Origin: Methanobacteriota archaeon
Lineage (GTDB): Archaea; Thermoplasmatota; DTKX01; VGTL01
Length of the DNA stretch: 33,599 nucleotides
NCBI GenBank assembly: GCA_016874675.1
Contig: VGTL01000027.1
Location: forward strand, 1 to 33,599
Direction of reading: 5' to 3'
This document shows, in pieces, positions 20,801-28,036 of this stretch; position 1 is the first letter of the stretch; every line of letters begins with the position of its first letter. The translations under genes and the position numbers were made by a program. The notes beneath the pieces are model-generated. The model was not told the DNA's origin. It saw only the letters and a list, made by a program, of their open reading frames with translations, and did no database searches.

Positions 20801-23800
20801 GGTCCGTGGAGGAGGCCAACCGGCGACTTGGGGACAGGGAGCGGGAGCTCGCCGGGCGCGAGCAGAGACTCTCGGAGGCGGAGGCCGCCCTGCGCGACCG
20901 CGCCGATTCCATCGGGGCCCGGGCGGGCGAGCTTGCTTCCCTGGAGGCCGGCCTCGCATCCCGGGAGAGGGACCTCTCCGAGATGCAATCCGACATCGAG
21001 GGGCTCCAAAACGACCTGGACAAGAGGGCCGCCGGGCTCGACGCCCGGTCCGCCGAGCTCGACCGGCGGATGAAGGAGGCGGAGCTCAGGACCGCCGAGC
21101 TCGCGTTGCGAGGCGAGGAGCTGGAGCGGGGGTCCGGGGAGCTGGAACGCAGGGGCTCCGAGCTGGAACAGGCGGCCGCGCGGCAGGAGGAGCGCGCCCG
21201 GGAGCTCGAGGGGGAGGCGGCGCGGCAGGCCGAGGTGAAGGACAAGTTCACCACGGTGGCCGCCAAGCTCAAGGAGAAGGAGGGCGCGCTCGCGACGCTG
21301 GAGCAGGACCTCCGCTCGCGCGCGGCCGAGCTCGAGTCCCAGCTTAGAGCGCGAGAGGAGCAGCTCGCCCGAGAAACCGAATCGCGCGAGGCGGCGTTGA
21401 AGGCCGCCGGGGACGATCTGGAGGCCGCGCGCCGGGAGCTGGCATCCCGCGAGGAGGCCCTCGGCAAGGGAGAGACGACCGCCGCGGCGCTGGCCGCCCG
21501 GGAGGCCGAGCTAGCGCGGCTGGAGCAGTCGCTCCAGGCGAGGAACGCGGAGCTGGAGCGGTCCGACCGGTCCCTCCGGGAGCGGGAGGCGGCGATATCG
21601 AAGGGGCTCCAGGACAGCGAGGCGGTTCGCCGTGAGCTTTCGGAGCTCCAGTCGGGCCTGGAGGCGGAGACGCTGGAGCTCGAGAAGCGGCGGGAGGAGA
21701 TCGAGGCCGTCAACAGCGATCTCGGGTCCCGGCGCTCGGAGGTCGAGGCCTCCGAGGCCAGGATCTCATCCGCGAACGCCCGCCTCGAGGCCTCCGCGAA
21801 GGAGCTCGCCACCACCAGGCTCCGGCTGGAGGAGCAGGCCGCCCTCCAGGAGGCCCGCCAGAGGGAGCTCGGGGAGCGGGCCGGGGCGCTGGAGGCCGAG
21901 GCCGCCGCGTTCGCGGAGAAGCGGGACAGGCTCTCCGCTGCGGTCCAGAAGTTCAAGGAGAGGGAGGAGGCCCTGGGACGCAGGGAGGCCGAGCTCGGGT
22001 CGCGCGAGGAGGCGACCGGGCGGACGGCCTCGGAGCGCGAGAAGGCCGCCCGGGACGAGCTCCAGAGGCTCGCCAGGCTCGAGAGCGAACTGGGCGCCCG
22101 CGAGGCCGAGCTGCAGAGGACGCTGCAGGAGCGCGAGAAGGCCGTCGGCCGGAGGGAAGCGGAGCTCGCCGCCGCCGGTACCGCGCTGGCGGCCGCCCAG
22201 AAGGCCGAGCTGGACAACCTCGCCGCCGGCCTCGAGCTCGAATCGGAGGAGCTCGCCCGGGGCCAGGCGGCGCTGGTGAACGAACGGAAGGCGCTCGAGC
22301 AGGAGAGGGCGTCGCTGGGGAGGGACCGGGCCACTCTGGACCAGGAGCAGGAGCGACAGAAGGCCGAGGCCGCCGAGCTTCGGGAGCTCGCCAGGACCCT
22401 GAAGGTGAGGGAGGAGGCCCTGGCCATGCAGGCGGTGACGCTCGCCAAGGACGTCGAGCGGCTCGCCGAGGAGCAGGCCGAGGTGGAGCAGGCCGAGGAC
22501 GCCGTCGGGAAGGCGCTGCTTGAGGCGGAATCCCGCAGCGTCGACCGGGCCCGGGAGCTCGAGGCGCTGCGCGCCGAGCTTGCGAAGGTGGCGGCCGAAA
22601 GGGACGGGCTCCAGAAGGCCGCCGAGGCCGCCCGGGCGGAGCTTGCGTCCCAGAGGGACCTGGCCAGGGAGACCGCCCGCAGGGCCGCGGGGATGGAGCA
22701 GGAGGCCAGGCGCCTGGAGGAGCTGGAGGCCCGGCTCAAGGTCAAGGAGGACAAGCAGAACTCCGACCTCCTGGCGGAGACCGAGTGGATCACCCGCGAG
22801 CGCGAGGAGATAATCCGCCAGAAGACCGAGCTCGAAGCGCGCGCCGCGGAGGTCAAGAACGAGAGGGCCGAGCTCGTGGAGAGGGCCCGCAGGCTCAAGG
22901 AGCTCGAGGAGAAGCTCAAGGCGGCCCCGGCGCCGGACCCCGCGGAGCTGCGCGCCCTTTCGCTGCGCGTGGCGGAGCTCGAGCAGGCGCTCGCCGACCG
23001 CGAGGCCGCCCTGGCAAGGGCCGGGGAGACCCAATCCTCCATACCGCTCCTGGAGTCCACCCTGGATGCCGCCAACGCCCGAATCTCCGCGCTGGAGGGC
23101 ACGCTGAGGGAGCGGGAGGCCCAGTCCCTGCGCGCCCGGGACGAGAAGGACCTGGCCGAGGTCAGGGCCGAGTCCGCAATGCTCAAGCTCACCGAGGTCG
23201 AGGAGCGCCTCGCGCAGGCGGAGCGGGAGCTTGCCGCCTTCCGCGAGGCCGGCCGGCCGGGCGCGGCGGGTGAGCCGGGCCAGGCGGGCGCGGCCGGGGA
23301 GCCGGGCCCGACGGGGGAGGCAGCCGGGGCGCCGGCCGGTCCGGTGCCGGGGGGAGCGGACCTTCCGTCCCGGGTATCGCAGCTCGAGGGACAGCTCCGC
23401 GAGAAGGACGAGATGGAGGCGGCGTTCCGGGAGGAGCTCGCCTCCCGCGACGACGAGCTGGATCGCCTCCGCCTGGAGCTCTCGGAGCTCCGCCGGGGCA
23501 CCGCGGAGAGCCCTCCCGCCGGGCCCATCGCCCCGCCGGTGGCGCTGCTCGAGGCCGAGAAGACCGAGCTCGACGAGGAGAGGCGGAGGCTGGAGGCGGA
23601 CCGGCGGGCCTTCGACGAGGCGCAGGTTCGCCTGGACGATGAGCAGAGGGCGCTGGATGACGACCGGACCAAGCTCAAGCGCGCCCAGGACGGTATCGAG
23701 GCCGACCGCGTTGCGCTCATGGACCTCCAGACCCGGCTCGAGGCGGAGAAGGGCCAGCTGGCGCGGTCGCGGGAGAAACTGGTCGAGGAGATGAGGTCCC

Positions 23801-24750
23801 TGGAGGCTGCCCAGGAGAGCTTCGAGGCCGACTACCGCAAGTACAACGCCAACAAGGAGGAGCTCCTGAAGACGGCCCGGGCGCTCAAGGAGCTGGAAAA
23901 GACCTCCAAGCGCCGGGAGGAGGAGTACGGCACCCGGTTCGCCGCGCTCGAGGAGAGGGAGAGGGAGGTCAACGCCAGGGAGCAGGAGTTCGTCGCCAGG
24001 CCGCAGACCGCACCGGAGAGACGGTTGCTGGTCCCCTCCATGGACGCCATACCCGCCACCAAGAAGGCCGGGCCCTCCATCAAGACCATCGAGGCCCGGG
24101 TCGGAACCGAGACGGGCGAGGGCGCCCCGGGCGCTCCCTCCCCGCCCAACAAGCCCCGGGACGTCGCCTGGGCCGCGATAACCTCCGGCCAGAAGAGGGT
24201 GGAGGAGCTGCGCGCCGCCGCCATCATCCCCGGCCAGGCGGAGGAGCTACTGAAGCAGGCCCAGGCGACCTTCGGCGCGGGGGACTACCCGCTGGCTCGC
24301 GATCTCGCGCTCAAGTCCGAAGGCCGCGCCAGGGACCTCTCCCAGATGCACGCCCGGTGTCTCGTGCTCCTCGAAGGGATACAGCGCCTGCGGGCGGGTC
24401 CCGAGGGCGTGTCGGCCCTGCCGCCCGAGAGGGCCGACGCCGCCGAGAGGGCCCAGAAGGCGTTCGAGGCCGGGGACTACGGCGCCTCCATGGAGCTGGG
24501 CGAGCTCGCATTGGGGCCGGCGGCGCCCGGGGCCGCGGCGGCGGTGCCCTCCTCGGGCGCGATGCCCGAGCCCCGGCCGGTGATCGCGGCATTGCCGGCG
24601 CCCGGCGAGCCGGCGCTGTCCGCGGCGGGCCGGCTGCAGAAGAGCCTTTGCCCGGTGTGCAACCGGGTCTTCGCCATACAGAGCACCGGCGCGGTGTCGA
24701 ACGTGACCTGCCCGTGGTGCGGCGCGACCGTCCAGGTGGGGCAGGGTTGA
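17848..24750 (+). CDS. Giant (about 2,300 aa) coiled-coil protein with C-terminal zinc ribbon
   Basis: The GTG at 17848 is preferred because GGAGG lies seven bases upstream; an in-frame TTG at 17803 lies before the expected transcription start. Residues 1-95 are polar and Pro-rich. From about 105 to 2050 the protein is an almost unbroken Glu/Arg/Ala/Leu coiled coil with recurring units such as LDARSAELDAR and LREREAAAAAAEAA; the latter is a 14-aa tandem repeat at about 893-935. A Gly-rich collagen-like stretch (GAAGEPGQAGAAGEPGPTGE, about 1805-1830) interrupts it. The tail has two AGDY helical hairpins (about 2130-2230) and a final ribbon CPVC...CPWCG (about 2267-2296). No SMC-like ATPase head and no signal peptide are present, so it is probably a cytosolic structural or scaffold protein. 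Confidence 0.85.
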   Translation: MPPDERKDPKKQEPAPDPDELGQFMPLFENLLTGSSPPSTQDLEAVQKYFIERQKRAPAPARHEAPSRPAPPVRPEAPARPELPPPPPGMEPRVRAPTRDAQLLVDLELKLRKTESELAAREERIVAREKELRAEELKLEETGEVVARKLELESRNLDEKTLREWRDWLGARSRDAAAELARVRAEKLELEDSAKWLERRSAEIGARERQLDESWKSVRQERSLFESRMQEVQRAERALAEERRTVDELKKELERDAEKSLAADNRMEELRKRLAAEATALKERDKELTQRATALAQAIRKLRTDRDATDEDRKSLDEKLRQGAEKEAELAARERELLPLMEEAARWRSDKDQKERELNEWQRTIETRDLQLKSREEELGWMKAKLILDEERVRNQEEESAEKVRKAQEAVKQARALEDEVRRRASEADLRQKDLDDRKQTLDARSAELDARDSDLDTWNKELEEMRNGFEAEAARQLARHEELERRAGELDDRARALEREAASQAEQKARLQVIVAKAKEKEQALEAREGEMIAREREAAVNAAARETLLGEKASSITGRENDLKVRDERLDRRSEELDARSGALDGREGELARFRTELDSARALLEKEVAGQEQAKQELQSARRELDGRARALDDRERQQDLARASLDEALGLLKQREDATTVREAALASHEREMARAAQERDAALGAREAALVAAQAALEGQAQELETLNTDLQTLQGELVERTSEMERTRAELNTLEKAQNQREDALAEITVDQDKQKTKLEALTVKLREREELVMRQEGELLKKEEAARARESEIAAGAEAFNKVVEDREGALGKREAEATHKAAELDTIQADLSTLQQSLEDRASGLDGRTRELQQREAELEGERARQEEARGKLGAAVGRLKERGEAAAAAEAALREREAAAAAAEAALREREAAAAAAEASLRERGEALSAQEAEAAAVTERRTRAADEREERLAAREMALGRNEAEFRARGEAAARSVEEANRRLGDRERELAGREQRLSEAEAALRDRADSIGARAGELASLEAGLASRERDLSEMQSDIEGLQNDLDKRAAGLDARSAELDRRMKEAELRTAELALRGEELERGSGELERRGSELEQAAARQEERARELEGEAARQAEVKDKFTTVAAKLKEKEGALATLEQDLRSRAAELESQLRAREEQLARETESREAALKAAGDDLEAARRELASREEALGKGETTAAALAAREAELARLEQSLQARNAELERSDRSLREREAAISKGLQDSEAVRRELSELQSGLEAETLELEKRREEIEAVNSDLGSRRSEVEASEARISSANARLEASAKELATTRLRLEEQAALQEARQRELGERAGALEAEAAAFAEKRDRLSAAVQKFKEREEALGRREAELGSREEATGRTASEREKAARDELQRLARLESELGAREAELQRTLQEREKAVGRREAELAAAGTALAAAQKAELDNLAAGLELESEELARGQAALVNERKALEQERASLGRDRATLDQEQERQKAEAAELRELARTLKVREEALAMQAVTLAKDVERLAEEQAEVEQAEDAVGKALLEAESRSVDRARELEALRAELAKVAAERDGLQKAAEAARAELASQRDLARETARRAAGMEQEARRLEELEARLKVKEDKQNSDLLAETEWITREREEIIRQKTELEARAAEVKNERAELVERARRLKELEEKLKAAPAPDPAELRALSLRVAELEQALADREAALARAGETQSSIPLLESTLDAANARISALEGTLREREAQSLRARDEKDLAEVRAESAMLKLTEVEERLAQAERELAAFREAGRPGAAGEPGQAGAAGEPGPTGEAAGAPAGPVPGGADLPSRVSQLEGQLREKDEMEAAFREELASRDDELDRLRLELSELRRGTAESPPAGPIAPPVALLEAEKTELDEERRRLEADRRAFDEAQVRLDDEQRALDDDRTKLKRAQDGIEADRVALMDLQTRLEAEKGQLARSREKLVEEMRSLEAAQESFEADYRKYNANKEELLKTARALKELEKTSKRREEEYGTRFAALEEREREVNAREQEFVARPQTAPERRLLVPSMDAIPATKKAGPSIKTIEARVGTETGEGAPGAPSPPNKPRDVAWAAITSGQKRVEELRAAAIIPGQAEELLKQAQATFGAGDYPLARDLALKSEGRARDLSQMHARCLVLLEGIQRLRAGPEGVSALPPERADAAERAQKAFEAGDYGASMELGELALGPAAPGAAAAVPSSGAMPEPRPVIAALPAPGEPALSAAGRLQKSLCPVCNRVFAIQSTGAVSNVTCPWCGATVQVGQG
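20524..20649 (+). repeat. 42-bp coding tandem repeat, three copies
   Basis: Three successive copies of a 42-bp unit encode LREREAAAAAAEAA-type 14-residue repeats in the coiled coil; the first two are nearly identical and the third diverged. It keeps the reading frame and the heptad phase. Confidence 0.8.
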
Positions 24751-24792
24751 TGCGGAGGGTGCCGTCCCATTGAACAGCCCGGGGGCCGCGGT

Positions 24793-25839
24793 ATGAAAGC
24801 CCCGCTCTCGCCGCGAGATCTAGAATCGCTCGACCCTTCCGGCATGTTGAAGACCGCGCTCCTCCTGCCCGAGCAGGTGCTGGCCGGCAGGGCCCTGCCG
24901 AGGCCCCGCATCCCGGTGCGCCATCCCGGGAACGTCGTCGTCGCCGGAATGGGCGGGTCGGCCATCGGGGGCGACCTGCTCTCCTCGCTCCTGGCCGAGA
25001 CGGGCGGCCCGCCGGTGACCGTGGTGCGGGACTTCCGTCTGCCCCCCTGGGTCGGGCCGGGCTCGCTGGTCCTGGCCGCCAGCTACTCGGGGAACACCGC
25101 CGAGACCCTGGCGGCCTGCCGGACCGCGGCCGCGCGCGGATGCACCCTGGTCACGATATCCTCGGGCGGCGTCCTGAGGGAAAGGTACGGAGCGGGCCGC
25201 CACATCACGGTGCCCGGCGGGCTTTGGCCCAGGTCGGCGCTGGCGCTCCTGCTACTGCCGATGATGGGAGTCCTGGAGGACCTGGGCGTCGCGGATTTCG
25301 GAAGGCAGGTGCGGGAGGCGGTGGCGGTGCTTGCGGCGATGCGGGGGCGCTTCGGGCCCGACCGGAAGGGGCCGGCCAACCTCCCGCTCGGCGTCGCCCG
25401 GGATCTCGAGGGGACCTCCCCGGTGGTGATGGCCGGGCCCTTCCTGGCGCCCGCCGCCCGGCGGTGGAAGACCCAGCTCAACGAGAACGCCAAGGTGCTC
25501 GCGCGCGCCGAGCAGTTCCCCGAGCTGGACCACAACGACCTGGTCGGCTGGGACTCGGACCCGGCGGCGGCCCGATGCTCCGTGGTGGTGCTGCGCGACG
25601 AGCGCGAGGACCCGCGTCTTGCCCGGCGGATGGAGGCGGCAAAGAGGCTCGGGCTGGCGCGGGCCCGGCGCGTCCTCGAGGTCCGCTCCCGGGGCAAGGG
25701 CGCGCTGGCGAGGCTGCTCTCCACGGTGCTCGTGGGGGATCTCGCCTCCATCCACCTGGCGTTCCTGCGCGGCGTGGACCCCGCGCCGGTGGACGTCATC
25801 GAGAGGCTGAAGCGGGAGCTTGCGGGGAGAGGCGGGTGA
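24793..25839 (+). CDS. Bifunctional phosphoglucose/phosphomannose isomerase
   Basis: This 348-aa SIS-domain enzyme interconverts glucose-6-phosphate or mannose-6-phosphate with fructose-6-phosphate. The first SIS domain carries VVVAGMGGSAIGGDLL and LAASYSGNTAETLAAC, typical phosphosugar-binding loops of the archaeal PGI/PMI family. The C-terminal half has the KTQLNENAKVLARAEQFPELDHNDLVGW segment (family signature split here over several strands), with the conserved Glu-His-Asn. The length fits the family. The ATG is 42 bases after the coiled-coil gene's stop, with no strong ribosome site. Its TGA overlaps the GTG of the following HAD gene, so the two are translationally coupled and probably act in sugar-phosphate metabolism. 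Confidence 0.92.
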   Translation: MKAPLSPRDLESLDPSGMLKTALLLPEQVLAGRALPRPRIPVRHPGNVVVAGMGGSAIGGDLLSSLLAETGGPPVTVVRDFRLPPWVGPGSLVLAASYSGNTAETLAACRTAAARGCTLVTISSGGVLRERYGAGRHITVPGGLWPRSALALLLLPMMGVLEDLGVADFGRQVREAVAVLAAMRGRFGPDRKGPANLPLGVARDLEGTSPVVMAGPFLAPAARRWKTQLNENAKVLARAEQFPELDHNDLVGWDSDPAAARCSVVVLRDEREDPRLARRMEAAKRLGLARARRVLEVRSRGKGALARLLSTVLVGDLASIHLAFLRGVDPAPVDVIERLKRELAGRGG

Positions 25840-26537
25840 GCGGGCTCTCTGCGGTGATACTGGACTGCTACAACACGCTCATCGACCTCGACCGCGTCCA
25901 CGAGGCGACCGTGGCCAAGATACTGGAGAGGGCCGGCTCGCCCGTGGACCCCGCCCTGTTCCACTCGTACTGGGACGTCCGGGAGAGGAGGAACCTCGAG
26001 GAGGCGGTATCCCGCGGCCGGGCCGGGTTCGTCTTGCAGGCGGCCCTCAACGTCAAGAGCCTGCGCGAGACCTTCGAGCACTTCGGCATCGACGGGGACG
26101 CCGAGTCGGGCGTGGAGCTCTGGGTGGAGCTCACCCGCAGGTGCGCGCCCTTCCCCGACGCCCGGCCGGCGCTCGCGGAGCTCGGGGAGGCCCGCGCGCT
26201 CGCGGTCGTCTCGAACGCCGACAACTACCCGCTCCTCGACATCCTGAGGCGGGAGGGGCTGGAGTTCGAGCAGGTCGTGACTTCGGAGACGGCCCGCGCC
26301 TACAAGCCCGATTCGCGAATATTCCGCTTCGCCCTGAAGGCCCTGGGGCGGTCGGCGGCCGATTCCGTCTACGTGGGCGACACCCCCAGGGTCGACGTTC
26401 CCGGCGCCGCCCGGCTGGGGATGTCGACGGTGTGGCTCAACCGGAAGGGCAGGCCGCTCTCGCCCGACGAGCCGGCCGCGGACATCACCGTCGCCGGGCT
26501 CGCCGGGCTCGCCGCGGAACTGGAGCGCCTGGGGTGA
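25836..26537 (+). CDS. HAD-superfamily hydrolase
   Basis: This 233-aa protein has all four HAD motifs. Motif I is VILDCYNTLID with nucleophile Asp10, and Asn13 where phosphatases usually have Asp or Gly. A helical cap follows; motif II is VVSNADNY; motif III is AYKPDSRIF with Lys; motif IV is VYVGDTPRVDVPGA. It is likely a phosphatase on a small phosphorylated metabolite, or a dehalogenase-like relative. The start GTG (25836-25838) overlaps the TGA of the PGI/PMI gene in a GTGA arrangement, which supports a sugar-phosphate-related role. The substrate is not predictable. Confidence 0.85.
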   Translation: MSGLSAVILDCYNTLIDLDRVHEATVAKILERAGSPVDPALFHSYWDVRERRNLEEAVSRGRAGFVLQAALNVKSLRETFEHFGIDGDAESGVELWVELTRRCAPFPDARPALAELGEARALAVVSNADNYPLLDILRREGLEFEQVVTSETARAYKPDSRIFRFALKALGRSAADSVYVGDTPRVDVPGAARLGMSTVWLNRKGRPLSPDEPAADITVAGLAGLAAELERLG

Positions 26538-26557
26538 AGGGGCGCCCCGTCGCGCAA

Positions 26558-26567
26558 TCTTTATCTC
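26558..26567 (+). promoter_or_regulatory. TATA-like box of the P-loop ATPase gene
   Basis: TCTTTATCTC lies about 38 bases before the ATG at 26601, between two GC-rich genes. It suggests separate transcription of the ATPase with a leader of about 12 bases that includes GGAG. Confidence 0.45.
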
Positions 26568-26600
26568 GGTCAAAGCCATTCCAACGGCGGAGACGGTGTC

Positions 26601-27803
26601 ATGGCAGGGCCGAGCCTTCAGGAAGCCTTCCAGGCCTGCGGCGAGGACCTCAGGAAACCCGAAGCGTTCCTCAGGTATTACGTGGCGCGCGAGAACGGCG
26701 CCTCGCTGGAGCTTGCCGAGCGGATGAGGATGGACCGCCGGCCGGTCAAGGCCATCTTCGCCGGCCAGCGCGGCTCGGGCAAGACCGTCGAGCTCATGAG
26801 GGTCGCGATGGACACCCGGGAGGTGGTGCTCCCCCTGCACGTCCCCGTCGAGCTGCCGCCGGACATGGCCGGGATACCCGATATCCTGAGCGCCCTGGGC
26901 GCCGGGATGTGCCGCCGGCTGCAGGAGGAGAAGCTCGCGGTCTCGGAGCAGGTGGCCCGGTCCCTTTCGGCCTGGCTCAAGGAGGCGCTCAAGCTCCCCG
27001 CCGACGAGAGGACCGGCCTCTCCGGGATGGCGGAGCTGTTCTCGAAGCTCTCCGAGCGCCTGAAGCGGCGCGACGGCCGCCCGGAGCTTCTCGCCGCGCT
27101 GGACTCGCGGCGCGAGGAGCTCGCCCAGAGGCTCTGCGAGATCGCCCAGGAGGCGCGCTCGAAGAGCGGCCGGGAGGTCCTGCTCATCGTGGACGGCCTG
27201 GAGCGGCTCGGGGTGGAGCCGGCGGTGGCCTTCCTGCTCGAGTCGGGCCTGCTCGACTTCCGGTTCAAGTGCGTCTGCACGGTCCCGTTCTCGGTCCTGC
27301 ACTCGGGCGAGTTCCGGGGGCTCCGCCAGTCGTTCGACATGATATCGGTCCAGCCTCTCTCCGAGGTCAACCAGGCCGCGCTCTCCCTCAAAGGGGGTGG
27401 AGTGCTCGACCTTCGAGACCTTTTGGAGAGGCGCACCGGCCGGGAGCTCCTGGACGGCGCGGCGTCCGACCTGCTTTTGCTCAACTCCGGCGGGAGCCCG
27501 GGCGACCTCGTGCGCTTCGCCGGCGCCTGCTGCCTGCGGGCCTCGATGAAGGGGAAGGGCCGAATCGACGCCGGCATCGTGGACGGCGTGCTCGAGGAGC
27601 ACCGCCTCGAGATGAGGCGCTTCCTGACGGCGGAGGAGTGGCAGAAGCTGGGGCAGGTCTTCCGGGACCGGGCGGTCGCCGCCGACGGTCCCCTCAACTC
27701 CCTGCTCGAGAGCGGCGCGGTCCTCGAGTACCCGGGCCGCAAGGACATGTACTCGGTCCACCCGGCCCTGCTTCCCGTTCTCAAGGAGCGCGGCGCTGCC
27801 TAG
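26601..27803 (+). CDS. P-loop ATPase of the AAA/STAND-like type
   Basis: This 400-aa protein has Walker A AGQRGSGKTVE at about 54-64 and a hydrophobic Walker B strand EVLLIVDGLERL at about 190-201. A CTVPFSVL strand (about residues 230-238) is typical of the sensor-1 strand in such ATPases. The C-terminal 120 residues are helical and end in a winged-helix-like segment (SLLESGAVLEYPGRKDMYSVHPAL). There is no recognised partner domain such as a nuclease or protease. It may be a standalone signal-transduction or regulatory ATPase, or act on nucleic acid or protein complexes. The gene lies between the HAD hydrolase and an inverted repeat array and seems monocistronic. Confidence 0.75.
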   Translation: MAGPSLQEAFQACGEDLRKPEAFLRYYVARENGASLELAERMRMDRRPVKAIFAGQRGSGKTVELMRVAMDTREVVLPLHVPVELPPDMAGIPDILSALGAGMCRRLQEEKLAVSEQVARSLSAWLKEALKLPADERTGLSGMAELFSKLSERLKRRDGRPELLAALDSRREELAQRLCEIAQEARSKSGREVLLIVDGLERLGVEPAVAFLLESGLLDFRFKCVCTVPFSVLHSGEFRGLRQSFDMISVQPLSEVNQAALSLKGGGVLDLRDLLERRTGRELLDGAASDLLLLNSGGSPGDLVRFAGACCLRASMKGKGRIDAGIVDGVLEEHRLEMRRFLTAEEWQKLGQVFRDRAVAADGPLNSLLESGAVLEYPGRKDMYSVHPALLPVLKERGAA

Positions 27804-27812
27804 GAAGGCACC

Positions 27813-27985
27813 TGGCGCAGGGCGCGAGGCGCAAGGCTTGAGGCGCAAGGTTCAGGGCACGGGGTACAAGGGGTGAAGGAGGAGTCGGAGAGGGAAAGGG
27901 GCGCGCCCCTTGTTTCCACCTTGTCCCTTGCACCTCGTCCCTCGTGCCTCAGGCCTTGCGCCTCGCGCCTTGCGCCGTGCGCCTT
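27813..27985. repeat. Long inverted repeat array, GCGCAAGG type (about 80-base arms)
   Basis: A purine arm (27813-27900) meets a pyrimidine arm (27906-27985) at the palindrome GGGGCGCGCCCC. Over the outer 30 bases (27830-27859 region against the reverse complement of the 27940-27975 region) the arms match with only about three differences. It occupies nearly the whole gap between the ATPase gene and the pyrophosphatase promoter. Confidence 0.88.
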
Positions 27986-28006
27986 TTTCACCAACCATAC
28001 AAATTC

Positions 28007-28014
28007 TTATTTAC
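28007..28014 (+). promoter_or_regulatory. TATA box of the pyrophosphatase gene
   Basis: TTATTTAC is centred 26-27 bases before the ATG at 28037. An earlier in-frame ATG at 28025 would fall upstream of the expected transcription start. Confidence 0.5.
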
Positions 28015-28036
28015 AGGTCCGCAGATGCCGCCCCGG

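Noticed and set aside
17820-23720. A 1,966-codon open frame antisense to the coiled-coil gene
   Set aside because: Its product is almost only Ser, Arg and Ala, the mirror of Glu/Arg/Leu/Ala codons in very GC-rich DNA. It has no domain, promoter or ribosome site.
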